Shown: piece by piece, positions 17,315-25,361 of the stretch | Layout of the letters: each line of letters opens with the position of its first letter | Position numbering within the stretch: the stretch's first letter is position 1 | NCBI RefSeq assembly: GCF_009829925.1 | Contig: NZ_SNVJ01000008.1 | Location: forward strand, 100,924 to 164,923 | Reading direction: 5' to 3' | DNA from: Teichococcus coralli | GTDB taxonomy: Bacteria; Pseudomonadota; Alphaproteobacteria; Acetobacterales; Acetobacteraceae | Length of the DNA: 64,000 nucleotides | Position numbers and translations under genes: made by a program | The notes under the pieces: model-generated | The model's database searches: none | What the model was told of the DNA's origin: nothing | Seen by the model: the letters and a program-made list of their open reading frames with translations, nothing else

Positions 17315-18760
17315 CTACACTGTTTCCGGAAGCGCTAATTCCTCGGCCAGCGCCTCCGCCCGGGTCAGCGCCCGGCGCAGGTGCTCCACCATGGCGGCGG
17401 CGATGTCGGCCGGATCCTCCAAGGTATCCTCGCCCGCGTCTTCGGCGCCGCGCAGCCAAGCGATATCGAGGTTGTCCTGTCGGTCGGCGATGGCGGCGCG
17501 GCTGAAGCAGCGGAATCGCCCTTCTTCGCCCTGGTCCTGGCGCGGCGCGCGGCCGAGCGGGTCGTCACCGAACGCCGACTCGAAGGCAGCGAAATCCTCG
17601 CGGGTCAGCGGGCGGGTCTTGCCGAAGGGCGCCTGTCCGGTGCGCATGTCGTAGATCCAGACGTCGTGCGTGTTGCCCTGGTTGCTCCGGCCGCGGGTGA
17701 AGAACAGCACGTTGGTCTTGACGCCGCCCGCGTAGAAGATTCCGGTCGGCAGGCGGAGGATGGTGTGCAGGTCGCACATCGCCATGAATTGCTGGCGGAC
17801 GGCGCGGCCCGTGTTGTCCTCGAACAGCACGTTGTCTGGCACCACCACGGCGGCCCGGCCACCCGGGGCGAGGTTGCGATAGACGTGCTCCACGAAGGCT
17901 AGTTGCTTGTTGGAGGAGCCGCGCGTCTCCACGAAGCTCGCCCGGTTCGGGCGCTCGCCGCCGCGCTTGGTGCCGAAGGGCGGGTTGGTAACGATCAGGT
18001 TTGCCCGAGACAGCGCTTCGCCGTCGGAGGACAGCGTGTCGCCCATGCGCACTCGGCCTTCGATGCCATGCAGCATCAGGTTCATCAGACAGAGCCGATG
18101 CGTGTCGTGCACCAGTTCCAGGCCGGTGAAAGCGTCCTGGCGCTGGAAGGTGCGGTCGGCCTCGCTCAGGCTGTAGAGGTCATCCGTCTGCTGCTTGATG
18201 TAGTGGTCGCAGGCCACCAGGAAACCGCCGGTGCCTGCCGCTGGGTCCTGGATCACCTCGCCCGGCTGGGGCTTGACCAAATGGATGATGCTATCAATCA
18301 GCGGCCGGGGGGTGAAATACTGCCCGGCGCCGCTTTTCTTCTCGGCGGCGTTGCGTTCCAGCAGGTCTTCGTAAAGGTCGCCCAAGCCTTCCTCGCGGGC
18401 GCTGAACCAGTCCAGCCGGTCGATGGCCTCGGTCAGCGCCTTGAGGTTGGCGGGCTTGCGGAGCTTGGTCTGGGCGTCGGCGAAAATGTCGGCGAGCAGG
18501 CCGCGCCGGGTTTCGGAGAGCTTCAGTAGGATGGCGCGGTAGAGGTCGAGTTGGCTCTGTCCGACGGCTTTGGCGAGCGGCGCCCACCGGCATTCCTCCG
18601 GGATGGACTTCTCCATCCCGGTCTCCTGCGCCATCTTGAGGAACAACAGGTAGGTGAGTTCCGTGACGTAATCCTGATAGGTGACCCCATCGCCGCGCAG
18701 GACGCTGCACAACTGCCAGAGCTTGGCGCCGATATCCTTGACCGTCCGTCCTTGCGTCAA
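17315..18760 (-). CDS. hsdM: Type I restriction-modification DNA methyltransferase HsdM
   Basis: HsdM methylates adenine at N6 in the target chosen by HsdS, marking host DNA. The 481-residue protein has the HsdM_N helical domain followed by an N6-Mtase domain with the SAM-binding DPAAGTGGFLVA motif near residue 178 and the catalytic NPPF motif in LIVTNPPFGTKRGG near 257. The predicted start is TTG at 18760-18758, overlapping the hsdR stop by two bases, with the protein beginning MTQGRTVKDIGAKLW. A normal-length, intact-looking methyltransferase next to intact hsdR and hsdS suggests a working system. N6-methyladenine at a bipartite motif would be the expected signature. Confidence 0.95.
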   Translation of the reverse strand: MTQGRTVKDIGAKLWQLCSVLRGDGVTYQDYVTELTYLLFLKMAQETGMEKSIPEECRWAPLAKAVGQSQLDLYRAILLKLSETRRGLLADIFADAQTKLRKPANLKALTEAIDRLDWFSAREEGLGDLYEDLLERNAAEKKSGAGQYFTPRPLIDSIIHLVKPQPGEVIQDPAAGTGGFLVACDHYIKQQTDDLYSLSEADRTFQRQDAFTGLELVHDTHRLCLMNLMLHGIEGRVRMGDTLSSDGEALSRANLIVTNPPFGTKRGGERPNRASFVETRGSSNKQLAFVEHVYRNLAPGGRAAVVVPDNVLFEDNTGRAVRQQFMAMCDLHTILRLPTGIFYAGGVKTNVLFFTRGRSNQGNTHDVWIYDMRTGQAPFGKTRPLTREDFAAFESAFGDDPLGRAPRQDQGEEGRFRCFSRAAIADRQDNLDIAWLRGAEDAGEDTLEDPADIAAAMVEHLRRALTRAEALAEELALPETV

Positions 18761-21700
18761 CTCGCCTGTCTCCAGATTTCCTCATTCAGGTCGCCCAAGA
18801 TCTCGCCCAGGCGCCCGCCGAAGCGGCGGTTGAGCCCTTCATAGCCGCCCACGTCAACCCGGAACTGGCCTGTGTCCAGTGCCTCACGGTCCACCACGGT
18901 TTCCCGCTCAATTTCCTCGCTAAGGCGACGAAGCCAGCGTTGCTGGATCGGCGTCCACGCCTCCCGACTGAGGATGGTCTTGAGAGCGCGCCGGACCCGG
19001 TCGGCGTAGGGCACCAGCGGGTCACCAAGGGCGGCCTGACGGACGTAGCCGATGATGGAGGCGGCGATGTCGGCGCTGCCTGCCTGTTCCCATGCCCGGC
19101 GGACCTGAGCTTCCGGATAGCCGCTGTCGTCCAGTGCCCGGCGCAGGCTAATCAGGGTAGCGCGGTCGAGGTCGCGGGGGCGCTGCACCACGACCGCCAG
19201 GGCGGTGATGCGGTTGACATTGGTGCGGACGAAGGCGGCGAAGGCGTCGATGTAGTCCTCCGGCCGGGTAATGCTGCCGTCCTTCCCGTAGCCCCGTGTC
19301 ACGGAGCGGATGGCGTCCGGGTGGTTCGAGACCGGCAGGGGCGGCGCCGTGCCGCGCGCCGGGTTCCAATCCAGGATGGCGCCGAGGTCCGCCGGGCGGT
19401 CCCGCAGCCACGCGGCGACGTCGCTCGGGGGCGCGTGGTCGAGCCGGTGCAAGGTGTCCTCCGGCGTCTCTCTGGCCTGCTGTTGCCATAGGTCGCGGGC
19501 CGCCGGGGCGAGGTTCCGCAGGCGGCGGCGCAATTTGACGCGGATCTGCTCGGCAAGGATTTCTCGATGGCTGTCCTTCCCGGCTGCCGCCAGTTCCTTC
19601 AAGAGGGTCTCGAAGGAGAAGGCCGGGGTGACGCCGACCGGTTTCATGTCGGAGAGGCGCGACAGGGTGGGGTAGAGGTCCACCGCGTCGAAGATGCGGA
19701 AGGTTTCCTTGGCGATCTCCGGGCATGGGCGGGTCGCCCGGCCGACCATCTGGTCATAGAGGATGCGCGAGTTCACCCGCCGAAGGAAAACCAGATTGGT
19801 GATGCGTGGGACGTCGATGCCAGTGGTCAGCAGGTCCACCGTCACAGCGATCTTCGGCAGGTCGTTGTTGCGGAAGGACAAAATCAGGTCGTCCACGCGG
19901 TCGATGTCGCCGGTGACGCGGCGGACGGCGCCGTCCGGCAGGGCGCCATAGGCGGCCTCCATGGCGCGCTTCACCTCGGTCACCACCAGGTCGGCATGGC
20001 GCCGGTTCACGGCGAAAATAAGCGTCTTGTCGGGGAGCGAGGGGTCGATCTGCCGAGCCAGTTCCTCGGCGACGGTCCGGTTGAAGGCCGTGGTGATAAC
20101 CTTGCGATTGAAGGCTTCGACATCGAAGTCGAGATCGTCGGGCGCATCGGCGGCGCGGAGTTCGCCGGTCGTGGGGTCGAACAGATCCACTTGCTCGCCA
20201 CGGCGCCAGTGGATGCCAGCCGCCGACAACTCGGTCTCAATGCGGATCGGCGGTTCCTGGTCGATCAGGAAGCGGTCGGCCACGGCCTGCCGGTAGCTGT
20301 ATTCGAACACCGGGGCGCCGAAGATTTCCCTAGTATGCAGCGCCGGGGTGGCGGTGAGGCCAATCTTCACCGCGTCGAAGTGCTCCAGGACGGCGCGGTA
20401 TTTCGACTGGTAGTCCGCCTGGTCCCGGAACTCGATTTCCTCGCCGGTCATCTCCCGGTCGAGGAGGTAGCCGCGGTGGCACTCGTCCACGACCATCAGG
20501 TCGTATTGGTCCACCGGCGGGGCAGAGGCGTCGCCCGGGAACAGGACGCGGCGGACGAGTCCTTGGATGGTGCAGATATGGACCTGGGTGCTGTCGTCCG
20601 GGGTGACATGCTTCAGCCCCTTGATGCCGAAAGTCTCGGCGAAGGTGCTGGTGCTGACGATGCGGGTGTCGCCGAACTCGCGCTCGGCCTGGTCGCCGAG
20701 GGTGCGGCGGTCCACCACGAAGCAGATCCGGCGGAACCGGCGGGCGTCCAGGAGCCGCGACAGGAGCGCGATGGCGAGCTTGGTCTTGCCGGTGCCGGTC
20801 GCCATGGCCAGCAGCATCGCCCGGCGCCCGGCGGCAAGCTCCTCCTCCACCTTCCGGATGGCAGCTTCCTGGTAGGGGCGAAGCTCGAAGCCGAAGTCGA
20901 ACGGTTTCGCCCGGAGCGCGGCATCGGCGGCGGCGATGTCCTGGCTGAGCAGAGTGCGCAGACCGTCCGGGGAATACCAGCCGTCCAGGGCGCGGGCGTG
21001 GTTGGTGCCGCGGCGGACGTCGCGGAACCAGATGCCGGACTCGGTCTCCATCTGCTTGAGGTAGGGGCGGCCGTTGGCGGAGAAGACGAACGGCACCCGG
21101 AAGTCATCCCACGGTCCACCGGCAGGGTCGGCATCCGGCGCCAGTCGGGCGGTCCGGCTGTAGCGTTCCGCCTGGGGAAGGCAGGCCGCGACGGCGCGGT
21201 TGCGCTTCTTGGCCTCCACCATGCCAACCAGGGTGGTGCCAAGGAAAAGCGCATAATCGGCCGGGCCGGACTCGGTCGGCCATTCGGCAATCGCCATATA
21301 GCGCCCGCGCGCCGGTCGGACACCGGCGGCGTAGCGCAGGGTGGCACTGTCCACCTCCCACCCGACATCGCGAAGCTGCTGATCGATGAGCGTGCGGGTC
21401 GCGGCCTCGTCCAGGGCAATGCCGCGGTCGGCTTCGGTGGCTGCCGCGATCAGGGCCTCTACCCTTTCCGGCGGCGCGGTCGCGGCGGCCTGCGCGGCGG
21501 CCAGTTCGGCCGCCATCGCCATGCGCTGCGCCTCCGCATCGGCAAGCTGACGTTCCAGGGCCTCCCGCTGCTCGGCTTCCTGGCGGCGCCGTTCCTCCGT
21601 GGAGAGTCGCGCGGCCTCCGCCGCCTCCTGGGCCTCGCGGGCGCGATCCACGCTGGACAGGGCCGCGGCTCGTTCCTCCCGGAGCCGGACGATTTCCTTG

Positions 21701-22161
21701 GCGAGCGCGGCGGCGACCCGCTCCGGGGCAGGGGGCGGGGCGAAGGGTGCGGGCTGGAACTGTGGCGCCCCGCCGTAAGAGCGATGGAACCATACGCCAA
21801 GCTGCCAAGCGAACTTCAGGCAGGAGAGCGCGGTCTCGTGGTCGCCGAAGCCTTCGTGCGCCGCCTTGTTCCCGAAGGTGCGAAGCTGGTGGAATAGGCG
21901 TGCAGCCTCCCGGGGGACGGCGCCCCGGTCTTCCAGGCGGCGAAGAAGATCAACCTGCCGCTCGCCGTTCTCGGGCAGGTTTCGGGTGGTCACCGCCACA
22001 CGGCGGGCGAGTCCTTCGCCAAACAGCCGGAGCTTGGTAAGCGCAGCATTGGGGTCGGTGCGGAAGTATGTCTCGGCGAGGGCGGCAAGACGAACAAGCT
22101 GTATGTCCTGCCCCGCGAGAAAGCCGAAATTCTTGGATGGCGCTCCCGGTTCTTCGCTCAT
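18757..22161 (-). CDS. hsdR: Type I restriction endonuclease subunit HsdR
   Basis: HsdR is the ATP-driven translocase and nuclease that cuts unmethylated foreign DNA far from its target site. From the ATG at 22161 (MSEEPGAPSKNFGFLAGQD) it has 1134 residues: an N-terminal DUF4145-like domain, a coiled coil rich in Ala and Glu (about 150-250), a nuclease core with DYALFLGTTLVGMVEAKK (the D...ExK pattern), a helicase domain with Walker A ATGTGKT and the DECH box in MVVDECHRGY, motif VI-like QMVGRATRP, and an EcoEI-type C-terminal domain. The frame stays open upstream to 22329, but the chosen start begins the conserved domain. It is the first gene of the R-M operon. Confidence 0.93.
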   Translation of the reverse strand: MSEEPGAPSKNFGFLAGQDIQLVRLAALAETYFRTDPNAALTKLRLFGEGLARRVAVTTRNLPENGERQVDLLRRLEDRGAVPREAARLFHQLRTFGNKAAHEGFGDHETALSCLKFAWQLGVWFHRSYGGAPQFQPAPFAPPPAPERVAAALAKEIVRLREERAAALSSVDRAREAQEAAEAARLSTEERRRQEAEQREALERQLADAEAQRMAMAAELAAAQAAATAPPERVEALIAAATEADRGIALDEAATRTLIDQQLRDVGWEVDSATLRYAAGVRPARGRYMAIAEWPTESGPADYALFLGTTLVGMVEAKKRNRAVAACLPQAERYSRTARLAPDADPAGGPWDDFRVPFVFSANGRPYLKQMETESGIWFRDVRRGTNHARALDGWYSPDGLRTLLSQDIAAADAALRAKPFDFGFELRPYQEAAIRKVEEELAAGRRAMLLAMATGTGKTKLAIALLSRLLDARRFRRICFVVDRRTLGDQAEREFGDTRIVSTSTFAETFGIKGLKHVTPDDSTQVHICTIQGLVRRVLFPGDASAPPVDQYDLMVVDECHRGYLLDREMTGEEIEFRDQADYQSKYRAVLEHFDAVKIGLTATPALHTREIFGAPVFEYSYRQAVADRFLIDQEPPIRIETELSAAGIHWRRGEQVDLFDPTTGELRAADAPDDLDFDVEAFNRKVITTAFNRTVAEELARQIDPSLPDKTLIFAVNRRHADLVVTEVKRAMEAAYGALPDGAVRRVTGDIDRVDDLILSFRNNDLPKIAVTVDLLTTGIDVPRITNLVFLRRVNSRILYDQMVGRATRPCPEIAKETFRIFDAVDLYPTLSRLSDMKPVGVTPAFSFETLLKELAAAGKDSHREILAEQIRVKLRRRLRNLAPAARDLWQQQARETPEDTLHRLDHAPPSDVAAWLRDRPADLGAILDWNPARGTAPPLPVSNHPDAIRSVTRGYGKDGSITRPEDYIDAFAAFVRTNVNRITALAVVVQRPRDLDRATLISLRRALDDSGYPEAQVRRAWEQAGSADIAASIIGYVRQAALGDPLVPYADRVRRALKTILSREAWTPIQQRWLRRLSEEIERETVVDREALDTGQFRVDVGGYEGLNRRFGGRLGEILGDLNEEIWRQAS

Positions 22162-22270
22162 CCTGGTGCCGTTGCCGCTCCCTCGGTCGAGGGCGTAACG
22201 ATAGAGGGGGTCAGGCCGGTGCACAACCGTAGGCGCTGCCGGTCCTGGAACCAGCAGCGTGATGGTCTGA

Positions 22271-22525
22271 TCAGCGGTCGGCGTAACGGCGCAGGGCCTC
22301 AACCGTGCGGTCGGTATCGTCCTCCGCAAGCCACCGCATCAGGACTTCGGTGCCGTCTGGCAGGGTTGCCAGTAACCTCGCGGAGCGGACCGGCCCCGGG
22401 GCGAGGCGCTTGAGAACTGGCGCCGTCGCGCGTGGGCGCCGGATCAGGATCCAGCCACGGCGATGTGCTCCACGGCGCCGGTGCAGGTCCGGGAGAGGTT
22501 GGACGGCTCTGGGCCCCTGAACCAA
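22271..22525 (-). CDS. Possible small hypothetical protein upstream of hsdR
   Basis: The minus-strand frame ending at the TGA 22273-22271 encodes a protein-like C-terminus, WILIRRPRATAPVLKRLAPG followed by LLATLPDGTEVLMRWLAEDD. No ATG or GTG lies close upstream in the frame; a TTG at 22525-22523 is the only candidate and has no good ribosome binding site. It could be a third small gene of the overlapping set at 22444-22817, or the remainder of a gene broken by frameshift. I do not recognise it and it is weakly supported. Confidence 0.25.
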   Translation of the reverse strand: MVQGPRAVQPLPDLHRRRGAHRRGWILIRRPRATAPVLKRLAPGPVRSARLLATLPDGTEVLMRWLAEDDTDRTVEALRRYADR

Positions 22526-22569
22526 TGGGACCAGCGCACCCGGACGCCGTCGATGCGTTCGCCGAGCAT
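22444..22569 (-). CDS. Small hypothetical protein (41 residues)
   Basis: The ATG at 22569-22567 shares bases with the stop of the preceding 82-residue ORF (TGATG), the classic arrangement of translationally coupled genes. The product starts MLGERIDGVRVRWSHWFRGP and ends VEHIAVAGS at a TGA (22446-22444). It has no family I recognise. The coupling, rather than composition, is the reason to list it. It precedes hsdR on the same strand and could be part of that transcript. Confidence 0.35.
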   Translation of the reverse strand: MLGERIDGVRVRWSHWFRGPEPSNLSRTCTGAVEHIAVAGS

Positions 22570-22817
22570 CAGGCAATGTCTCCTGCCGGGCAGGCCGTCT
22601 CGGCAAGGATATCGGCGGCCAAGTCGGTGGAGCGGACGCGGAGGTCATCCAGGTGGCGCCCTCGGAAAGAGCCAATCGGCAACCACCGTTCGCCTCGGTG
22701 GGAAAGTGGCTGAAGTTCGGCGCGCCAGCCGGTGCGACCCGTCGGCGCAATGTCAACAGACATGACATGCCCGGTCTCGGCGCGGAGACGGATGTGTTCG
22801 TGAGTGAAGATACGCAT
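22569..22817 (-). CDS. Small hypothetical protein (82 residues)
   Basis: This starts at ATG 22817 and reads MRIFTHEHIRLRAETGHVMS, with a balanced, protein-like composition (GRTGWRAELQPLSHRGERWL, LRVRSTDLAADILAE), unlike the Arg/Pro/Ala-rich shadow frames around it. Its stop overlaps the next small ORF's start (TGATG). It lies upstream of hsdR on the same strand within the mobile element. I do not know the family. A role in controlling the R-M operon is possible, but nothing in the sequence shows a DNA-binding motif. Confidence 0.45.
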   Translation of the reverse strand: MRIFTHEHIRLRAETGHVMSVDIAPTGRTGWRAELQPLSHRGERWLPIGSFRGRHLDDLRVRSTDLAADILAETACPAGDIA

Positions 22818-23011
22818 GGAAGGTCGGCCTTTCCGTTGGTGACTGACCTACGGCCCGGCCGAGCGATGCAAGGGATAACGGCGACGCAAGAAAGAAGAGG
22901 ACGCCTCGCACAAGGATTTCCTTTCGTCGGGCGATTTGCCGACTTTCTTGATCCAGGGAATCCGCGCCTGTCAGACTCGCAAAAGGTTGGTCTCGATTTC
23001 GGAGCGGACAA

Positions 23012-23602
23012 ATGGGGCGGCTTCCCGGGTATGGGCGCGTGAGCACCGGCGATCAGGATCTCGCCCTTCAAGTGGATGCGCTCCGGGCCGCGGGGGTCAC
23101 CGAGGAGAACCTGTTTACCGACGTGGTGAGCGGCGCCCGGGCGGACCGACCGGGCCTCTCCGCGTTGCTGGCAGCGGCGAGCCCGGGCGACACCATCGTG
23201 ACTTGGCGTTTGGACAGGCTTGGACGTTCCGTTCTCAATTTGGCCGACCTGGCTGAACAGCTTCGCGCCCGCGGCATCGGCATACGGAGCCTGTCCGATG
23301 GCGTGGACACGTCCACGGTGGGCGGGCGCCTGCTCTACGGTTTGCTGAGCGTGCTGGCCGAGTTCGAGCGGGAGACGATCAAGGACCGGGTGCGTGCCGG
23401 GATGGCCGCGGCCCGCCGCTCCGGCGTGCATTGCGGACGACGCCCGACGCTGAAGGCGGAGCATGTTGCCGACGCCCGGGTGAGGCTGGCCGCCGGGCAG
23501 ACGGCGCGCTCCGTCGCCCGGTTCCTCCGCGTATCGGAGGCCACGCTCTATCGCGCCCTGGCGAGACATCCGGCGCCGGTCGCCTCGCCCCCGGCCGCCT
23601 GA
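23012..23602 (+). CDS. Serine recombinase (resolvase/invertase family)
   Basis: This 196-residue protein belongs to the small serine recombinases. The catalytic Ser lies in YGRVSTGDQ near residue 10. The Arg-rich active site appears as WRLDRLGRSVLNL near 67, and the E-helix continues through LLSVLAEFERETIKDRVRAG. The C-terminus has a helix-turn-helix of the resolvase type (ARVRLAAGQTARSVARFLRV, then SEATLYRAL). Length and order match Tn3 resolvases and Gin/Hin invertases. It lies divergent to hsdR and next to a Rep-like gene, so it could resolve dimers of a circular form of the element, or invert a segment. No clear res or crossover repeat was seen next to it. Confidence 0.92.
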   Translation: MGRLPGYGRVSTGDQDLALQVDALRAAGVTEENLFTDVVSGARADRPGLSALLAAASPGDTIVTWRLDRLGRSVLNLADLAEQLRARGIGIRSLSDGVDTSTVGGRLLYGLLSVLAEFERETIKDRVRAGMAAARRSGVHCGRRPTLKAEHVADARVRLAAGQTARSVARFLRVSEATLYRALARHPAPVASPPAA

Positions 23603-23735
23603 CGCACACGCTTCCCCCGAGCCTGCCGGGACTCGTTTTCCTTGTCGCGGATTTCAGTGCCGGTGGAGGGGGTGGCGGACATTACCAGGGTATCTCCGGG
23701 TCTCCTTCCCCGCCGCCGACTGGCTCAGGCGGCCG

Positions 23736-24962
23736 CTATGGAGGATGGGCGGTTGCCATGCCATGCGGGTTGGCTGGCGCGGATTTCGGGATAGCCGTGG
23801 TCGCCTCAGTAGAAAGGAGTGCGCGCCGCGCGGCGGCGACAGCTTCGGCGACCTGGTAGGTTTCGGCGATTTCCCCGAAGGCAATGCCTTCCCGTCCCCG
23901 GACCCGCATGGCCGGGCGCATCGTGCCGTCACCGAAATCATGCAGAACGAGCCGCAGGAGCCGGGCGCCGGTGGTCGTGAACAGGCGCTCGCGCAGGCGG
24001 GCGATGGCTGGCAACCGGCGGCGCGGCCGGATGGTGACGCGCCCGTCGGCTTCCTCGATGACGGCCAGGCCGTCCCGATCAAGCTCGCCTTTCCACCGGC
24101 GGAACGCGCCGACGGCGCGGGTCATGGCGAGATGCCGCGTCTGACGGTGGAACTCGACAAGGTTCTCGGGCGAGAACGCCAATCCGTCCTCATTGGCCTG
24201 CCGGATGGTCTCCGCAAGGGACTTGCTCTCGTATTGGGCCAGGGCGCCGGGGTAGCGTTCCGCCTCCACCGATCCGCCGGTCAGGGAGTCCCACCACGAC
24301 CAGCCCGAGGTGCGGAAGTAGGCACGCATCTCGTGGAAGTCCTCGATGCTGCCGCGGGCGGCAAGATGGAAGTGCATGTCAACTTCCGCGCCGTGCTGGG
24401 CGATCACGCGGACTTCGGAGCAAACCAGGTCGCAGGCGAGGCCGGGCGCGAACCGTTTGCGTCCGTATCGCAGGCGTTCGCCGAGCCGCTTGCTGTCACG
24501 GGCGTGAACCTCGCGAAGCTCCGTCAGGCGGACGACAGACACCGGCGCCCTGACGACCACCTGGATCGCCCGGGTGATTCCTTTGGCGCCACAGAAGGCC
24601 GCGTATTCCCTGCCCCATTTTGTCTTCAGCGCATGCGCCTCGTCGGCGAAGCCGTGCCACCGGCGCCGCTGCCGTCCGAGGTAGTCGCGCAGGGCGCCGC
24701 AGGTGGCGAGGTCGAGCATCGTGTCGCCATCGAGGGCCGCATACACCTCGTCGTCGCACAGGCCGCCCCGGAGCAGGTCACGCGCGGTTTCCTCTGCTTC
24801 CTGGCGCCGGTCACGCGCGGCCCGCGAGAGCGCGATGTCGCGCTTCCGTCCTGCCCCGGGGAAGGTCAGCGCATCGGTGTCGTCGGCGGCAAATCTGTTG
24901 ACAGCTTGGGGTGTGAAGGGCTGGCGGTCCGAAAGGGTCCGTTCGGGCCGCCCGGGCGTCAC
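23736..24962 (-). CDS. Rep-like HUH endonuclease (rolling-circle replication initiator type)
   Basis: This 408-residue protein has a histidine pair in VDMHFHLAARG (residues 195-203), the two-histidine motif of HUH endonucleases. About 45 residues later comes RYPGALAQYESKSLAE with Tyr244 at the position of the catalytic Tyr in plasmid Rep proteins, whose usual pattern there is Y.sKYL.K. It also has a W-rich stretch (SGWSWWDSL) between them and basic N- and C-terminal regions. The start is a GTG at 24962. It is the last gene before the right att-like repeat, a position where mobilisable elements often carry a Rep that makes the excised circle replicate. The Rep assignment rests on motif spacing rather than strong similarity. 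Confidence 0.6.
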   Translation of the reverse strand: MTPGRPERTLSDRQPFTPQAVNRFAADDTDALTFPGAGRKRDIALSRAARDRRQEAEETARDLLRGGLCDDEVYAALDGDTMLDLATCGALRDYLGRQRRRWHGFADEAHALKTKWGREYAAFCGAKGITRAIQVVVRAPVSVVRLTELREVHARDSKRLGERLRYGRKRFAPGLACDLVCSEVRVIAQHGAEVDMHFHLAARGSIEDFHEMRAYFRTSGWSWWDSLTGGSVEAERYPGALAQYESKSLAETIRQANEDGLAFSPENLVEFHRQTRHLAMTRAVGAFRRWKGELDRDGLAVIEEADGRVTIRPRRRLPAIARLRERLFTTTGARLLRLVLHDFGDGTMRPAMRVRGREGIAFGEIAETYQVAEAVAAARRALLSTEATTAIPKSAPANPHGMATAHPP

Positions 24963-25039
24963 CTACTGCCCGAGAAAGCGGCGGAATCCTTGAGGTCGGC
25001 GCGTGACGAGCGCATGCTGATTCCGTTCGATGACAAAAT

Positions 25040-25082
25040 GCCGGGCGGAGGGCTGGCAGGCCCGATGATGCCCGGCTTTTTT
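25040..25082. promoter_or_regulatory. Stem-loop with T-runs on both strands in the rep leader
   Basis: GCCGGGC (25040-25046) pairs with GCCCGGC (25070-25076), with a second GGGC/GCCC pair nested inside. TTTTTT follows on the plus strand (25077-25082) and TTTT on the minus strand (25039-25035). It therefore looks like an intrinsic terminator in both directions, strongest on plus. No plus-strand gene ends here. On the minus strand it lies 78 bases upstream of the Rep start, where an attenuator or the end of a countertranscribed RNA would sit. Confidence 0.55.
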
Positions 25083-25347
25083 ATGAGGCGGTGCGATCCC
25101 TGCCAGGGTCAAGGGTCTTGTGCACGGCGTCGTGAGGCTGGGCCAGAGGTAGGCTCGCCGTTCTCCGAAGGGCGCCGTTTGACCACGTGATCTCGGGTGA
25201 GGGTGAGGGAAGCCCGCGCGCGCCGCATGGCGCCCTCGGATCCGGGGCTTGCGTCCGGATTGTAAGCCGTATAGTATCCGCAACGGCTCGGCGCTGCCGA
25301 TAAGCCTTTGATTTTCCGTGTAGAATCGGAAAATGTGCGGAGTGTCC

Positions 25348-25361
25348 CATCCCCTCCGCCA
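25348..25361 (+). other. Putative right attachment site of the 14-kb element
   Basis: This is the second copy of CATCCCCTCCGCCA, identical over 14 bp and in the same orientation as 11278-11291; neighbouring bases on both sides differ. It lies between the Rep leader and the first chromosomal gene, so it marks the right boundary. An excised circle would rejoin here with the left copy. Confidence 0.5.

Larger units (their letters stand above)
11278..25361. mobile_element. Putative 14-kb integrative and mobilisable element carrying a type I R-M system
   Basis: The span between the two 14-bp direct repeats holds, in order, a tyrosine integrase, a hairpin-rich region, a MobV-type relaxase, an unknown gene, hsdS-hsdM-hsdR, overlapping small ORFs, a serine recombinase and a Rep-like HUH protein. 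The chromosomal housekeeping genes start directly after the right repeat. Integrase, relaxase and Rep without type IV secretion genes are the expected set for an element that integrates itself and is mobilised by another element's conjugation machinery. The R-M genes are cargo and could also stabilise the element. Boundaries are inferred from the repeat; the gene content is seen directly. Confidence 0.65.

Noticed and set aside
22271..23569. A 432-residue minus-strand frame
   Set aside because: Most of it is antisense to the serine recombinase and is Arg/Pro-rich. Only its last 80 residues look protein-like, and those are listed separately as a weak small ORF.
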